Assembly (NCBI GenBank): GCA_007922305.1
Contig: ML677329.1
Span: forward strand, 205,990 to 269,989
Length of the DNA: 64,000 nt
Direction of reading: 5' to 3'
Source of the DNA: Dermatemys mawii
Lineage: Eukaryota; Chordata; Testudines; Dermatemydidae
This document shows, in pieces, positions 35,311 through 46,526 of this stretch; position 1 is the stretch's first letter; every line of letters begins with the position of its first letter. The notes beneath the pieces were generated by a model that had not been told where the DNA came from, did not search any database, and saw only the letters and a program-made list of their open reading frames with translations. The translations under genes and the position numbers were made by a program.

Positions 35311-38221
35311 AAAACATTAGTAAATTAGTCAAGAACTCAAGTGCTACACAGATTTATGGCACACCAAGGTGGCTATCACTTCTAGTTATGTGACATATGT
35401 AACCCTTCTGCCAGGTGTTAGTGGCAGCAAAACGTTCTGGGTTCAATATATCTAGGGTCCCTCTGGAGAAATCACGAAACTGACTTGAGTGTCCATCCAG
35501 AAACCTGGGAAAACTAAACTCACTCCCCCTGAATCCCATTACAAGCACTCCAAGAAAGCATACAGACAAGGAAATCTTTATTAGAAAGGGCTCATGGTCT
35601 TAAATCTTGGGAAAATCCAGCAACTGCATATATGCAAATAAAGGTGAAAGAGGTCTTTCACGTATCCAAGAATTTCTGGGAGCCTGCTGTCCCCAAAATT
35701 CAAATATCCAAGTATTACAGTGACCCTTCAAGTGTCACTAGAAGAACTGTGTGATTGTAAACTAGGCAAATGAAGTTCTTTCTGGCAGCACTTTCCATCA
35801 ACGGTGGGAGTAGAGAGCTCTTCCCCCTTTTGAGCTTCTGGCCATTAGTCTCATATATATGTTCATAAAAGATTAATAAAAACTTAACTAAAATAAACTT
35901 TACAAGGGCATCAATATTAGTTTTTTTAACAGAAGCATTTCAGAATCTTAAAACTTGATTACAAATTAATTAATTTATTAACAAATTATCTATTTTTGTA
36001 ATGCGCTGGCAAAAAAAATAATATCAAATACCTTCAGTCAAAATTAAATGTAACCACAGAAGAATAATGTTCAGATCTAACAGTGTTCTGTGTCTACAGT
36101 CTGATTTTAATAAAAAAAAAAATCACAAGTGGATGATTAAGTGTCCTTTGATGACATTAGGGTATTTTTCCACTTGCAAAGATACCCTCATATGAAAATA
36201 GATGAATAAAATTATCAGGTTTGCAAAAATACAATAGCCAAGACTGGCACTTCACAAACTGTCCTGAGTGAGGAACAGCAAGCAGGTGCACTGACCCAGG
36301 AGCAGACCAGGAAATGTATTGTTCCCTGGAGAGATTAAGCTGTGCCAACATCTTTCCTCGTGCAGTTTACTGCTCCTTCTTACCAGGTCAGTTGCACCTA
36401 GTCCCCACTGTTCGACACAAGAGGGGAAATAATGGTCCAGTGACAGCTGTTCTTCTCAAAACACTGTGACCTGCAATGCGGGTTTCCTGTGCTGGGGAAT
36501 AAGAGCTGATCCTGCACTATTAAAGTAAATGAGAGCTTTACTACTGACTTTAATGGCCAGGATCTAGCTCTTAGAAGGTATTTTACACCCGCTAACTCCC
36601 TTTTGCAGGCATGTACACTGATGCATGATTGAGCTCATTAGGAATAAGCATTCTTTCTAAATATAGCTACCAATAAGTCAACATAACTAGCATATCTTAG
36701 TGTTCCAAATGAGTGTTATGACAACTGAATGTTGCCCAGCAGTAAGGGGGAAAAAATGTTTAAGTAACCCTGAACAGTTAGATTATAAAAATACAAAAAG
36801 ATATGCAAGTACAGGAGGTGGGAAACATAAAATGTTGACAAATACATATTTGTCAATCTCAGCTTGGACACAGTACAAATATTTGTATAAAAACATTTTG
36901 CTTCCACAGAAACTAGTTTAAGTAATTTTTATTAATCAAAGCAGAAAAAACTAAATGGCAATGTTTCTATTGAAGTCAATAGGAGTTTTTCTATTAACCT
37001 AAACATGAGGTTCAGACCCCATCTTGTTTACAAAAATTATTCCACCTGACACTAAAACCTACAATCTCACTTACAATAATCCGATTGCTGGCAGCTGTAA
37101 AGGGCTAAAAGGAATATGGAGCCAATCGACTTCCCAGAAAAGAATGTTCTTGGCTTACAAAACACAAGCTGTAACGTGAGAAGCAACCCCAGAATCATTA
37201 AAAATTCAGCTTGTGGAATGAGGAATCAAGTATTTTTCAAGCACTTAAGATTGTGAATAAGGAAATGGATTCAGCTTTGAAGAAAAAACTCTGTCAACCA
37301 TACAATTAGGGACAAAAATGGTATATTCTGTTCAAATGGAGGTTTGTGTGGAAATTGCAAAGAAGGAATAGGCTGGGATTGTGCCGCCCTGGAACTGTGT
37401 TCAACTGCACGCCAGGTTCTAACCAAGCCCCTCAGGGACGTTATCAGTTGATGCCTTCGGCTGATCCATTGAAATCAGTGGAAAGTGGAGGTTACAAAGC
37501 ATTTGGTCTGTCACTCCCAAATATAATGAAATAATGCCACTCCTTTCTTCTCCTGCTGTCTGCTTTCTGCAGCTCCTCTAAGCTGCCGACTCATTACTGT
37601 AGCTAGCTACAGACAGCTGCAGCGCAATATGTAAATCCACCTACAGAGTAAAACATTGTACCAAAAAATCCCATCTAGGTTGCTGAAAAAATATTTTAAA
37701 TTTCAACAGTATCAAATACCACAGATTAAGAACAGATGTCATAGTTTATTGCTAACTACATGGCAGTGTTTGACTCTTAATGGATTAAAAAACAAGCTTC
37801 ACTGGTAAAAATGTAGAATGACTGTTTGCCCATATTGCTTTTAAACACTGGCAAACTCACCAATCAGCACATGGTTTCAGCAGACACAACTGCACACAAA
37901 GTCTCTTAAGGCTAACAGTTGTAACTGCCCAGAAGAGAAGACAGTTTGATTTCCAATCTTGACAGTCAAGTTGGGAATCACATCTATGGAAATGGAGCAA
38001 TTTGCTTGACCTGAGCTCACACAGAGGACAAGGAAAGGACTTGTTCATAGCCATAGTAGAATATATTTACACTAAAACAGCTGACAGCAGATGTATTTTG
38101 CTGCAGTCAGTTTTCCAGGGACCTCATTTCATTCATTTTGCTTGGTATAAATTTCTCTAAGGCTTACATCAGATTGCCAGCACAGTATCTATCACTGTAA
38201 TGATGACTCACTTTAAGTTCA
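35311..38221. other. 2.9 kb mostly unique DNA
   Basis: A foldback lies at 36501-36572: arms 'aagagctgatcctgcactat' and 'ggccaggatctagctctt' with an 'actttaat' pair inside. The word 'tattgaagtcaataggag' lies at 36970. Otherwise nothing recognised. Confidence 0.45.
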
Positions 38222-38410
38222 AGCGACAGAGAGTCTTGTAGCACCTTACAGACTAACAGATGTTTGGGATCATAAGCTTTCATGGGCTCAGGGCCACTTC
38301 ATCAGATGAATGTTGGGGAAATCTCCAGAGGTAGGTATAAATATGCAGTCAAGATAGCCAGGTAAATTCAATCAGGGAGGGTGAGGCCCACTTCCAGCAG
38401 CTGATCTCTT
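38222..38410 (+). repeat. Dispersed 'agtcttgtagcacctta' repeat, longest copy
   Basis: 'gagtcttgtagcaccttaca', 'gactaacagatgtttgggat', 'cataagctttcatgggctca' and 'cttcatcagatgaatg', followed by a less conserved tail to about 38410 ('cttccagcagctgatctc'). It shares its first 70 bases with the copies at 3957, 40993 and 63841. Confidence 0.75.
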
Positions 38411-38520
38411 TGCCCAAAACCCAATAAAGCATCACAGTGATAAAGTTTAGGAAAATACTTAAATTTATGTAGATTTATAAATTGCATCTAAAAACCGTAA
38501 TACTAAGATACAAGTTAAAA

Positions 38521-38892
38521 CAATGGTTCTCAAACTTTTTTTTTCGCGGTCCACTTAAAAATTGCTAAGGGTCTTGGTGGACCACTTAATGATCTTTCCA
38601 AATGTTAGCTAACTAGTGTAAAGTGGTTTGGATAAAAGCACCATATAAAAAAAACTAACTTCTTTTTGTTCTACAAATAAAAGCACACAACTCATATTTT
38701 AATATCAGTAGTCTTACCTTTCTAATGTGATGGATGGTGCCATGTTTCACTGCCGCGGCAGCCCCCGATCTGGGGCTGGGAAACAGGGCTCTCTTTTCCC
38801 AGTTCCACTAAGTAGGCGTGTGGCCCTTCATTCTCTCTTTTCTCTATCTGCAGACCACTGGTGGTCTATGGACCACAGTTGGAGAACCTCTG
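38521..38892. mobile_element. hAT MITE with perfect 8-bp TSD
   Basis: This 372-bp element has ends 'caatggttctcaaact' and, inverted, 'cagaggttctccaact' (13 of 16). Identical octamers AGTTAAAA flank it (38513-38520, 38893-38900). Both subterminal regions carry 'ggtccac' and 'ggaccac' words. No transposase. The well-kept TSD suggests one of the younger insertions here. Confidence 0.92.
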
Positions 38893-38940
38893 AGTTAAAA
38901 TATTTTCTATTTGCTCTCAAACCTTGACATAAATCTAATC

Positions 38941-39325
38941 CAGTGGCTCTCAATTTTATTTCTGTTGGAGGCCTATCCTGTGATGTAACGATGTGCAGGT
39001 GCCCACTCCACTGTATCCTCTTGCATGATGCCAAGGTACAACTGTCCTTTATCTACTTTTTTCTCTCCTCTTCCTTTTCATCTCTGCTCTCCCCCCACTC
39101 CTTTTTTTCCTTTCCATTTCTGCTGATTTCTCTTATTGTCTTCCCCCTCACTCATCCAGAGCTACATGCAGCTCAGGGGCAGGTGTCCAGGGCTGTGTGG
39201 TGAGAGCAGAGACAGAAGCTTGGGCTGGAGTGCCACTGAGCTGCTCCTGTTAGTTGCTGAAACAGGGATGGCCATGGAGGGATTTTCAAGGAAGGGGCAG
39301 TTTACTCCTTGGCCTGACAATAGCC
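38941..39325 (+). mobile_element. hAT-type left end, incomplete
   Basis: 'cagtggctctcaattttat' followed by 'ctgttggaggcctatcctg' is a hAT-like start. The body is T/C-rich (39050-39150). No matching right end is found before the next element at 39334. Confidence 0.45.
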
Positions 39326-39333
39326 TCTATCAG

Positions 39334-39570
39334 TAGGGCCGACCAAATACAGAATACCATTTTGATCAATTTCATGGTCACAGCATTTTAAAAATTGTAA
39401 ATGTAATGATTTCAGCTATTTAAATCCAAAATTTCATGGTATTGTAATTGTAGGGCTCCTGACCCAAAAAGAAGATGAAGGGGGTTGCAAGGTTACTGGA
39501 GGGGGGCTTGCAGTACTGCTACCCTTACTTCTACACCGCTGCTGGTGGCGGCAGTGCAGAAGTATCCCCA
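39334..39570 (+). mobile_element. hAT element, left part, same family as 14760-15451
   Basis: Begins 'tagggccgaccaaatacag', continues 'ttgatcaatttcatggtcac', 'gctatttaaatccaaaattt' and 'acccttacttctacaccgct'. The same words occur inverted in the right half of the 14760 element. The right end is missing, so it is truncated or internally deleted. Confidence 0.8.
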
Positions 39571-39905
39571 GCACCATGTTACAGGGGCCCCATCACTTCC
39601 ACAGCACCACATGACAATAAGCAGTGCTATGAATTACTTTTAAAAGAAGTATTAAAATATCAAAAAATTACTTTCAATTTTATTTTGAAGGGAATGATTT
39701 TGCTTATGGGTAGTTGGCCTCTACGTGTCTTACATCTGGCAAGATACCACAGAGGTGAGGAAGTGACTAGCACTCCTTTACAATGGAAGAAAGAATGCTA
39801 GAAATAATTGTCACACACAGTAAACAGCAAGATGAAGGAAAATACTGTTTTGCACATTGTGACATTTTTAACGGAAACAAATTCTACCTTTCAACCCCAA
39901 GGGCA
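39571..39905. other. Unclassified DNA, no gene seen
   Basis: May include the rearranged tail of the preceding hAT element; nothing firmly recognised. Confidence 0.35.
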
Positions 39906-39967
39906 AAATCCTGACCCCACTGAAGTCAATGGGAACTTCGCCATTGACTTTAATGGGGTCAGGATTT
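39906..39967. repeat. Near-perfect 27-bp inverted repeat (foldback)
   Basis: Left arm 39906-39932 starts 'aaatcctgaccccactgaag'; right arm 39941-39967 starts 'ccattgactttaatgggg'. They pair at 25 of 27 positions around an 8-base loop 'gaacttcg'. It is the best kept example of the 'aagtcaatgg' foldback class present in many decayed copies in this window. Confidence 0.85.
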
Positions 39968-40979
39968 AACTCCAAATGTTTTATATGATAGAATGGACTT
40001 CAGGCTATTATAAAGAGTATATTTAGGGACAATTTTTGTGGGTTTTGTCCAGCAATTGATACTGTGATGGTCACTAACAATTTCAGAGATGAGGCTCTTG
40101 GAGAGCACAGGGCATTTTTATTCACTCTGTGATAAACAACAAGTGATGTTGCATACAGATGTTCTGGTCCCAGTTAGGGCAAATTGACATAGGGAGTACA
40201 GAGAGTGCTCCCTTCTGCACTCCCCTTGGGCTCTGAGTGCCCAAAAAGAGATGAGGTAGGAAAGAGGACAGCACCCCAGAACCCCTCCACATGGAGCAGG
40301 TTTGGCATGCAAAGGGATCATGCTGCATTCCTTGAAGAGTTGTAGCAGTGTGTGCATTTCCCTATACACCAATGAGCTCCCCTTGGGGTGGGGTGGCTCC
40401 ACATAGCCCATCTCTCTAACAAGAATATATCTCCAGCTCACACTGGAAAAATCTCTGCTTCCAATATAAGTTCTTTATATCCTTCCAGTCTAGTACCTAT
40501 TTCAGGAGTGAATAAGAAGCAGGGTTCAGAATAACTATGAACCTGAATTTAAAGATGAAGCAAATCCTAGTCTAGAAAATATTTTAATATTCTGTGGGGG
40601 GAGAAGGTAATTTAATTTTGAAAAACATTCTTGAACATTGCAGAAGCAGCCTAAAGATGGAGGCTTCTGAACAGTAAGACCATAACCAAGTTACGTTGAT
40701 GGAAAATATGCATTGAAACCAAAGCTTTTACCCATCAAAACTGAGAAAGCTCCATTGAATGTATTGGTTATAGCTTGCCTAAGCTATTTTTATTCACTAC
40801 TTAATGTCCATTATAAGCCTACTTGCAATTGGTCTTTTATCTATTTAGTATGGAATAGGTAAGACTATATGACTTGGATTTTTTCAAATGTGTGATTATT
40901 CTCTGCCTGATATTTAGCGCTTCATGGCTTTTTGACATTAAATCTATCACAGAAAACAGCAGCCACATCATGCCTCCAG
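39968..40979. other. Unique DNA, no gene seen
   Basis: Short minus-strand frames of 68-107 codons at 40118-40441 have no domain. Nothing else recognised. Confidence 0.45.
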
Positions 40980-41156
40980 AACCTTGGTTTTGCAAAAGCG
41001 ACTAAGAGTCTTGTAGCACCTTATAGACTAACAGATGTTTCGGAACATAAGCTTATGTTCCAAAACATCTGTTTGTCTATAAGGTGCTACAAGACTCAGT
41101 CTGGATCTGCAAAAGCGACAAACACAGCTACCCCTCTGCTACTAACCTTGGTTTTG
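40980..41156. mobile_element. Zigzag (multiply inverted) retroposed repeat with 13-bp TSD
   Basis: Identical 13-mers AACCTTGGTTTTG at 40980-40992 and 41144-41156 flank a 151-bp insert. Its plus-strand 'gagtcttgtagcacctta' segment (ending 'aagctt' at 41049-41054) is followed without a spacer by an inverted copy: 49-bp arms, 47 matching. Then comes a plus segment 'agtctggatctgcaaaagcg' (about 41098-41117), and then an inverted segment ending 'gctacccctctgctact'. The long TSD indicates target-primed reverse transcription; the inversions suggest strand switching during cDNA synthesis. Segment order relative to the intact repeat is judged from memory. Confidence 0.88.
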
Positions 41157-41562
41157 TGTGTTCCAAAGTAGGCACAGCCTACTGGAATAAGAGCCAGAGT
41201 TCTGACTAGGAACATTAATTTAATAAACACTAATTTGTTCCTTAGCTGTCAGTCTCAGCATAAAGAAAGGGGTGAGGTACAGTGGGAACATGGTTTGGAG
41301 AAGCCTGCACTGAGACTACCTGTGCTGTGAAGATCAGTGGATAAATGGATGGTTTCAGTTTCCAGTGCTGTCAGTCCAATATCCTTCAAGAGCACTGTGT
41401 TAACCATTTACTTATCCCACCAACATCCATAAAATAACTCTTTTATGACTCTTTAGCACCCAATTCTTTTATGATTTACTAATTTTTATTGTGTTTGAAA
41501 CTGGGATCTAGTATTGTTCAAGGTTGTTGACCAGCTGCTGAAGCCAGGAGGAGACTTTACTA
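41157..41562. other. Unique DNA, no gene seen
   Basis: Nothing recognised. Confidence 0.4.
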
Positions 41563-41690
41563 ATGCCCAAATTCAGCAAAGTAAATAAACATGTTTAAGT
41601 ATGAGTAGTTCCATGGCTTTCAATAGACTTCTACATGTGATCAAAATTAGATAAGTGCTTAAGCACGCTGGTAAATCCAGGCCCAAATGA
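41563..41690. repeat. Decayed 'cagcaaag...cttaag' palindromic repeat
   Basis: 'ccaaattcagcaaagtaaat', 'catgtttaagtatgagtagt' and 'gataagtgcttaagcacgct' form the two arms and centre of the family best seen at 61208. Confidence 0.5.
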
Positions 41691-41784
41691 AGGAAATATA
41701 TTGCATTACTAGATTTTGTTCTCGCTAAATTCAATGCTTGCACAAAGTGTTTTAAGACATAGAAGGGGTTCTATTTGTGACGCA

Positions 41785-43710
41785 CAGGGTGACCAGACGT
41801 CCCGATTTTATCGGGACAATCCCGGTTTTTGGCCAGTTGTCCCGTGTCCCGACCAACGAGTGGTCCCGACCAACGACACTGTTTTGTCCTGATTTTGGGA
41901 CCTTCAGCAAAGAGCCCTGCTCCCGCTGGCAGGAGCATAGCTCCCCCGCCCACTGCCCCAGAGCCAGGCAGAAGCATGCTGTAGGGGCCGGGGGGAGGAG
42001 AGCTGCCTGCTGCTGCCAGTTTGGCCAGTGCCAGCTGGCAGAGGGGAGCGGGGGGGGGGGGCAGAGAACCCACTCCCCTCCCTCCCCTACCCCATGCCCC
42101 GGCAGAGCGAGACAGTCAGAGGAACGGGAACATGCTGCAGAGGCGGGACCCTGCATGCAACCAGCGACGGCAGGCGGGGGTGGGGGCGAGAGCAGCAGAG
42201 AGCCCACTGCTCCTCCCCTGCCCCAGCAGAGACAGAGTCAGGGATGGGCTGCGGCAGCGGCCAGGAGAGCTCTCTGCCTCCCGAGTCCCGGAGCAATGGG
42301 GAGGGGGCTGCTTGCATGCAGGCACCGGCCAGCAGGGAGGCGGGGGCAGAGAGCCCACTGCTCCTCCCCTGCAGATTCAGAGAAGCCCTGCCACCCCCCG
42401 ACCCCCTGCCCCACTTAGTCCCTCATTGGCCCCACGCCCCAGGCAGAGACGGGGCAGGCATGCTAGACTTCTGGCATATCACAGAGGTGTGCAAATTGGG
42501 AAGTTGATTTATTGACTGAATAAAAAACAGGGCCCTTTACCCCTGTTGTTTGCTTATTGTACAAATAAATTTGTTTGTTTAAATACAGATTATGACTAAG
42601 TTTATCATTTAGTGGAGGTGGACATGACACTCACTGACTCAAGACCTCTGTGACATAGTTTGCTTCAGCTATCAGTAGCTGAAGCTGAGCTGAAGGCAGG
42701 ACTATGGGCCTCCCCTCTGGGGGTATGGTTACACTTACAAGATTATAGCGCTATTGGTTATAGCGGTCCCCTTATACAGTAATATGTATAGCGCTATTGT
42801 ATGTCCACACTCAGACGTGCCAGCGGTATAGCATGGCCACATTTGGGGCACTTAATGCAGCATTAAGAGCAGCGCATTAGGGCAGGTATCCCAGCATTCA
42901 GCTGGGTGCAACGTGCTTTTAAAACGAGGGGAGTGAGGGGGGACGTGTTGTGTGTATGCGGAGGGAGAGAGATAGTGATTTTTCCAATCTTCCGAAAGCC
43001 TGTCAGCGAGCCTCCGTTCACAGAAGGCTTTGTTTTCACCCAGGCTCCCTCCTTAAACATTTGATTGCTTATCTGCCGAGTTAAGAGAGAAACTCTAAAG
43101 AGGTACTTCCGCATTCCTCCAGCCGAGTTCAAAACAAAAGGAAGAGATGTCAATTGCCTTAAATGGCTCTAGGCATCTCCAGAGATCACTTGTAACGCAG
43201 TGGGTGTCCACATTCTTGCTGTAGCGCTACAGCAGCTGCGCTACAGCCCTTATTCCCCATGCGGAGGTGGATTAAAAATAGCTCTATAACTCAGCAGTTA
43301 TAGCGCTCTATGTGCCTTGCCAGTGTGGACGGGGAGGAGGTTATAGCGCTCGTGGGGGCTTTATAGCGCTATAAAGTGCCAGTGTAACCAAGCTCTGGGA
43401 CTGCGGCTGGAGCCAGAGTTAGAACTGGGACCCTTCGCTCCCCTGCCCTGCAACTGGGTCTGACTTTGCAACCAGGATTCTGCGCCCCTGTCGTGCAGCT
43501 TTGGCCAGGGGGTGGAGCCTGAGCCCTGTGCCCCTGGCCCCATGGTTTCTACAGCCCCTTTTCCAGCTTTCTAGGGCTGTGTGCCCCCTCTCATGGCTCC
43601 ACTCAGGGCTGTGCACCTGTGCCTGTCATGCCACCCCCGCGCCCCGCTCGTGTCCCGCCCCCCCTGCCGAGTGTGCCCTGATATTTCACTCTTCTGATCT
43701 GGTCAACCTA
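41785..43710. mobile_element. 1.9-kb hAT element containing a nested Harbinger-like copy
   Basis: The left end 'cagggtgaccagacgtcc' and the right end, inverted 'taggttgaccaga', match at 11 of 13. Flanking octamers GTGACGCA (41777-41784) and GTGATGCA (43711-43718) match at 7 of 8. Without the insert at 42721-43395 it is about 1.25 kb. The left half (41900-42450) is very GC-rich with tandem 'gagagcccactgctcctccc' segments at about 42195 and 42347. The right arm resumes 'tgggactgcggctggagcc'. No transposase domain is found; the 213-, 164- and 159-codon overlapping frames come from GC bias. Confidence 0.85.
42721..43395. mobile_element. Harbinger-like element, copy B
   Basis: About 675 bp, starting 'gggtatggttacacttaca' and ending 'gtgtaaccaagctc'. 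TGG occurs on both sides (42718-42720, 43396-43398), so joining the flanks gives a continuous 'cccctctgggactgcgg' host sequence. It keeps six AGCGCT palindromes; a seventh is mutated to 'agctct' near 43281. By eye it differs from copy A at about 29 of 677 positions, many of them CpG transitions. Confidence 0.88.
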
Positions 43711-43717
43711 GTGATGC

Positions 43718-43732
43718 ATAATAATAATAATA
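43718..43732. repeat. (AAT)n microsatellite
   Basis: Four to five ATA/AAT units immediately after the hAT target site duplication. Confidence 0.85.
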
Positions 43733-45872
43733 AAATGCAATTGTATCATGCTTTTTATCAGATCTTAACTTCTACAGTCAGAAGATTTTAAACTGAAAAG
43801 TAAAACTTTGATTTTCCAAGTACAAGATGTTTCTTTCTCTGACTGTGAATCCCCATTGGGATAAACGGGAAAAGGGCATGTATTCATCAGGACGCAGTGA
43901 AATGAAATTTTTGCCCAGGTCTTTGGGGGTTCAAGATAAGAATAATTTGATTTTAGTGTCTGTGTAGCAATAGGATGCAGTACCCAATATGTTGAGACAG
44001 CACAGTTAATATTTATGTTCCACTCCTTGGAAGCCAAGTGCATTGACTGATTCCTGAAGTCTACCTCAAATCTCACAAGTCCCTTTGATATTCTCTCTAC
44101 TTTCCAGACAAGAATTTGACCATCATAAGCCAGAAATATATATAAAACACAAAGCTTTGTGCACTTGAATTCAGAACATGTGATAAGATCAAGCTAAAAG
44201 CTTGAGATATTTTCAGTGGAGACTTAAGGACCACCAAGGAGCAAGTGACACAGGTCATGCATATAAAGTCATTTTCAGGATGCAGGTTTGCATGATTTAG
44301 GTCTTCGTGGAATTTTTTCGTGTAGCTTGCTGAACTGCTGGGGATGCAGATGTCATCTTCCCAGTCATTAGCATAGTTGTCTAATAATTTTTTGTAGCAA
44401 TGCTGCTGTTGACTCCCAGCTTAGCCATGCTGGTGTGTCTCTATATATTTTGTCTGCAAAAATAAAAGAGATCCCATGTGCCTCAGATGTTTCATCTATT
44501 GTAATAAAAATCTCTGTAGAGTGAATTAAATCAAAAATGCAACTGATATCTGTGTAATAAGTCTCAGCTAAGGATTTTTCACACATTTGGCTCCGTTTGG
44601 GATGTATGTTGGCAGCCAGGACACATATCAACATATTTTAAACTGACTCCGGATTGAATGTGTGCGCTCTCCCTCTCATCTTCTCTTTTATCTTTGAATC
44701 AAGTCATGTTAGCAACAATATGCATCTTTAAAGGCCAGTTTAATGTTTCTGTACTAACTCCCATAAATTAATGTAAATTTTAGACAAAACACTTACAGCA
44801 ATTTTGGCTGGCAATCTTTCCAATAATTATTGGCACAGTCACTTTTCAAAATGTAAAATGTAACAATTGTATGGTACTTACCATGCATCTCCTCTACAAG
44901 AAATTCTTTGTTCTTAAGAGTTTATTCATCAGCTGCTTTTGATCTCCACAGCATCCCTGCTCAGATGTGGCCTGCTCTGCTAGAACTTGACTTTAACTTG
45001 GCATATTTGCTGACGCAGCCAGTGTGAGTTTCAGTGTTTATCAGTTACAACTGATAATACTGTAGGGTGCATTGGTTTTGTTTTTTGTTTTGTTTTTCTG
45101 TTACAACTGAATGGTGAAAACTCTAGCATTAGCACATATGTGCAATGCGGATAAATTACACTTTGGGGAAACTGAATTCTTAACTCTGATGTTACATTAA
45201 CATAGTATTTAGAGTTTACATTTCCTTTGTTTTTTAAACTGAAATTTTAAAAAAAATTAATAAAAATAAAACCCCCCAATTTCCAAACACTTGAACATTA
45301 AGCCTCACAACACTCCTTTACAACAGAAAAAAGTTATCCCTATTTTGTTGTAATGGCAGTTTTTGTAATATAGATACCTGGCTACAAAGAACTGAGCTGA
45401 GACCAGAGATCAGCAAACTCAGCCATTAAGCAGTCATGAGATATTAACTAAATTTAATTTATTACTGAAGTTTACAGATTCAAACCAGTAATATAGAAGC
45501 ACATCACATTACCAATCCCACGCTATTTAGCCCTAAAGTCTTTATTTGAATTATATTTTAACAACCCTTACTGTATGTGTATTCTTCACCTCAATGAAAT
45601 TTTTTTTTAAATCACGCACACAATGGTTATGTAAGAAGAGAAACAGTTGTAAATTTACCTCTCCATTTCTGTTGTGCGCTTTTGAGTGCTATGGAAATGC
45701 GCTAAGAGCCAGCACAAGCTACTAGTACTTCATTTAATGAAGATCTGCCTAAATTCTACCTATGACCATCATATCCCTGCTATTGTGCCCCAAAATAATG
45801 TTATCATGTAGCCATTGGTGAATTCTGCATTATAATACTCCATAGAGACCTCACCCACAGTAGTTATCTACA
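43733..45872. other. 2.1 kb unique AT-rich DNA
   Basis: TTTTG-type runs at about 45075-45098 and T/A runs near 45601. No gene, RNA or complete element recognised. Confidence 0.5.
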
Positions 45873-45878
45873 GCATGT

Positions 45879-46526
45879 TACTTCTGGGGGAATTCTGCAC
45901 CACTATACAGTGCAGAATTTGCATAGAAATAATGTTCTGTGCAGAATTTCCTTTTTCCCCCCCACAGAATTGAAGCTGCAGAGCTCCTGGCCACCTCTAG
46001 GACCCACTGGACCCAGCAGAGCCCAGCTCCGCAACTCAAAAAAACAGGACACTGTGGAGGTAGGGGGAGCTGGAGGAATTCCATGTAGCTACAGTTCCCA
46101 GCATGCCCTGAAGGAAGGAGGAAGTGTGCAGCAAACTCCATACAAGCCCGGTACGCAGCATCAGACTGTTTCTCCCTCTGACTCCCTGGCCTCTGGAGGG
46201 AAGAGGGTGTGAGTGTCTGGGCTGAGGGGGTGCCCCATGACTAGGCTCTGATGGTGGGGAGGGCTGGGGTGGGAGGATGTAGAGAAACAGGAACGGAGCT
46301 TTTATGGCGATTTCTTTAACACTATTTCTGGAGGAATTTTTGTGGTGGTCTGTATTGTTACAGATATAGTTGCTGACAGATATTTTGAAATCAATTACCA
46401 TGATTACCATGAACTGCCATGATTATATAGTGTTATTTTGACAAATATATGCAGAATTGTGCATAAAATGTTACCATATTGTAGACAGAATTTTTAATTT
46501 TTTGGCACACAATTCCCTCATGGGTA
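45879..46526. mobile_element. 'tacttctgggggaattctg' family, copy 2 (short)
   Basis: Ends 'tacttctgggggaattctg' and, inverted, 'tacccatgagggaattgtg' (14 of 19). Same terminal and subterminal words ('aattctgcaccactata', 'gtgcagaatttgcatag') as copy 1 at 12657, but only 648 bp and lacking the long C-rich tandem block. No credible coding sequence. Confidence 0.75.

Noticed and set aside
41777..42515. Overlapping plus-strand frames of 213, 164 and 159 codons
   Set aside because: Three frames and the opposite strand are open at once in a very GC-rich block inside a hAT element; no domain, no codon preference.
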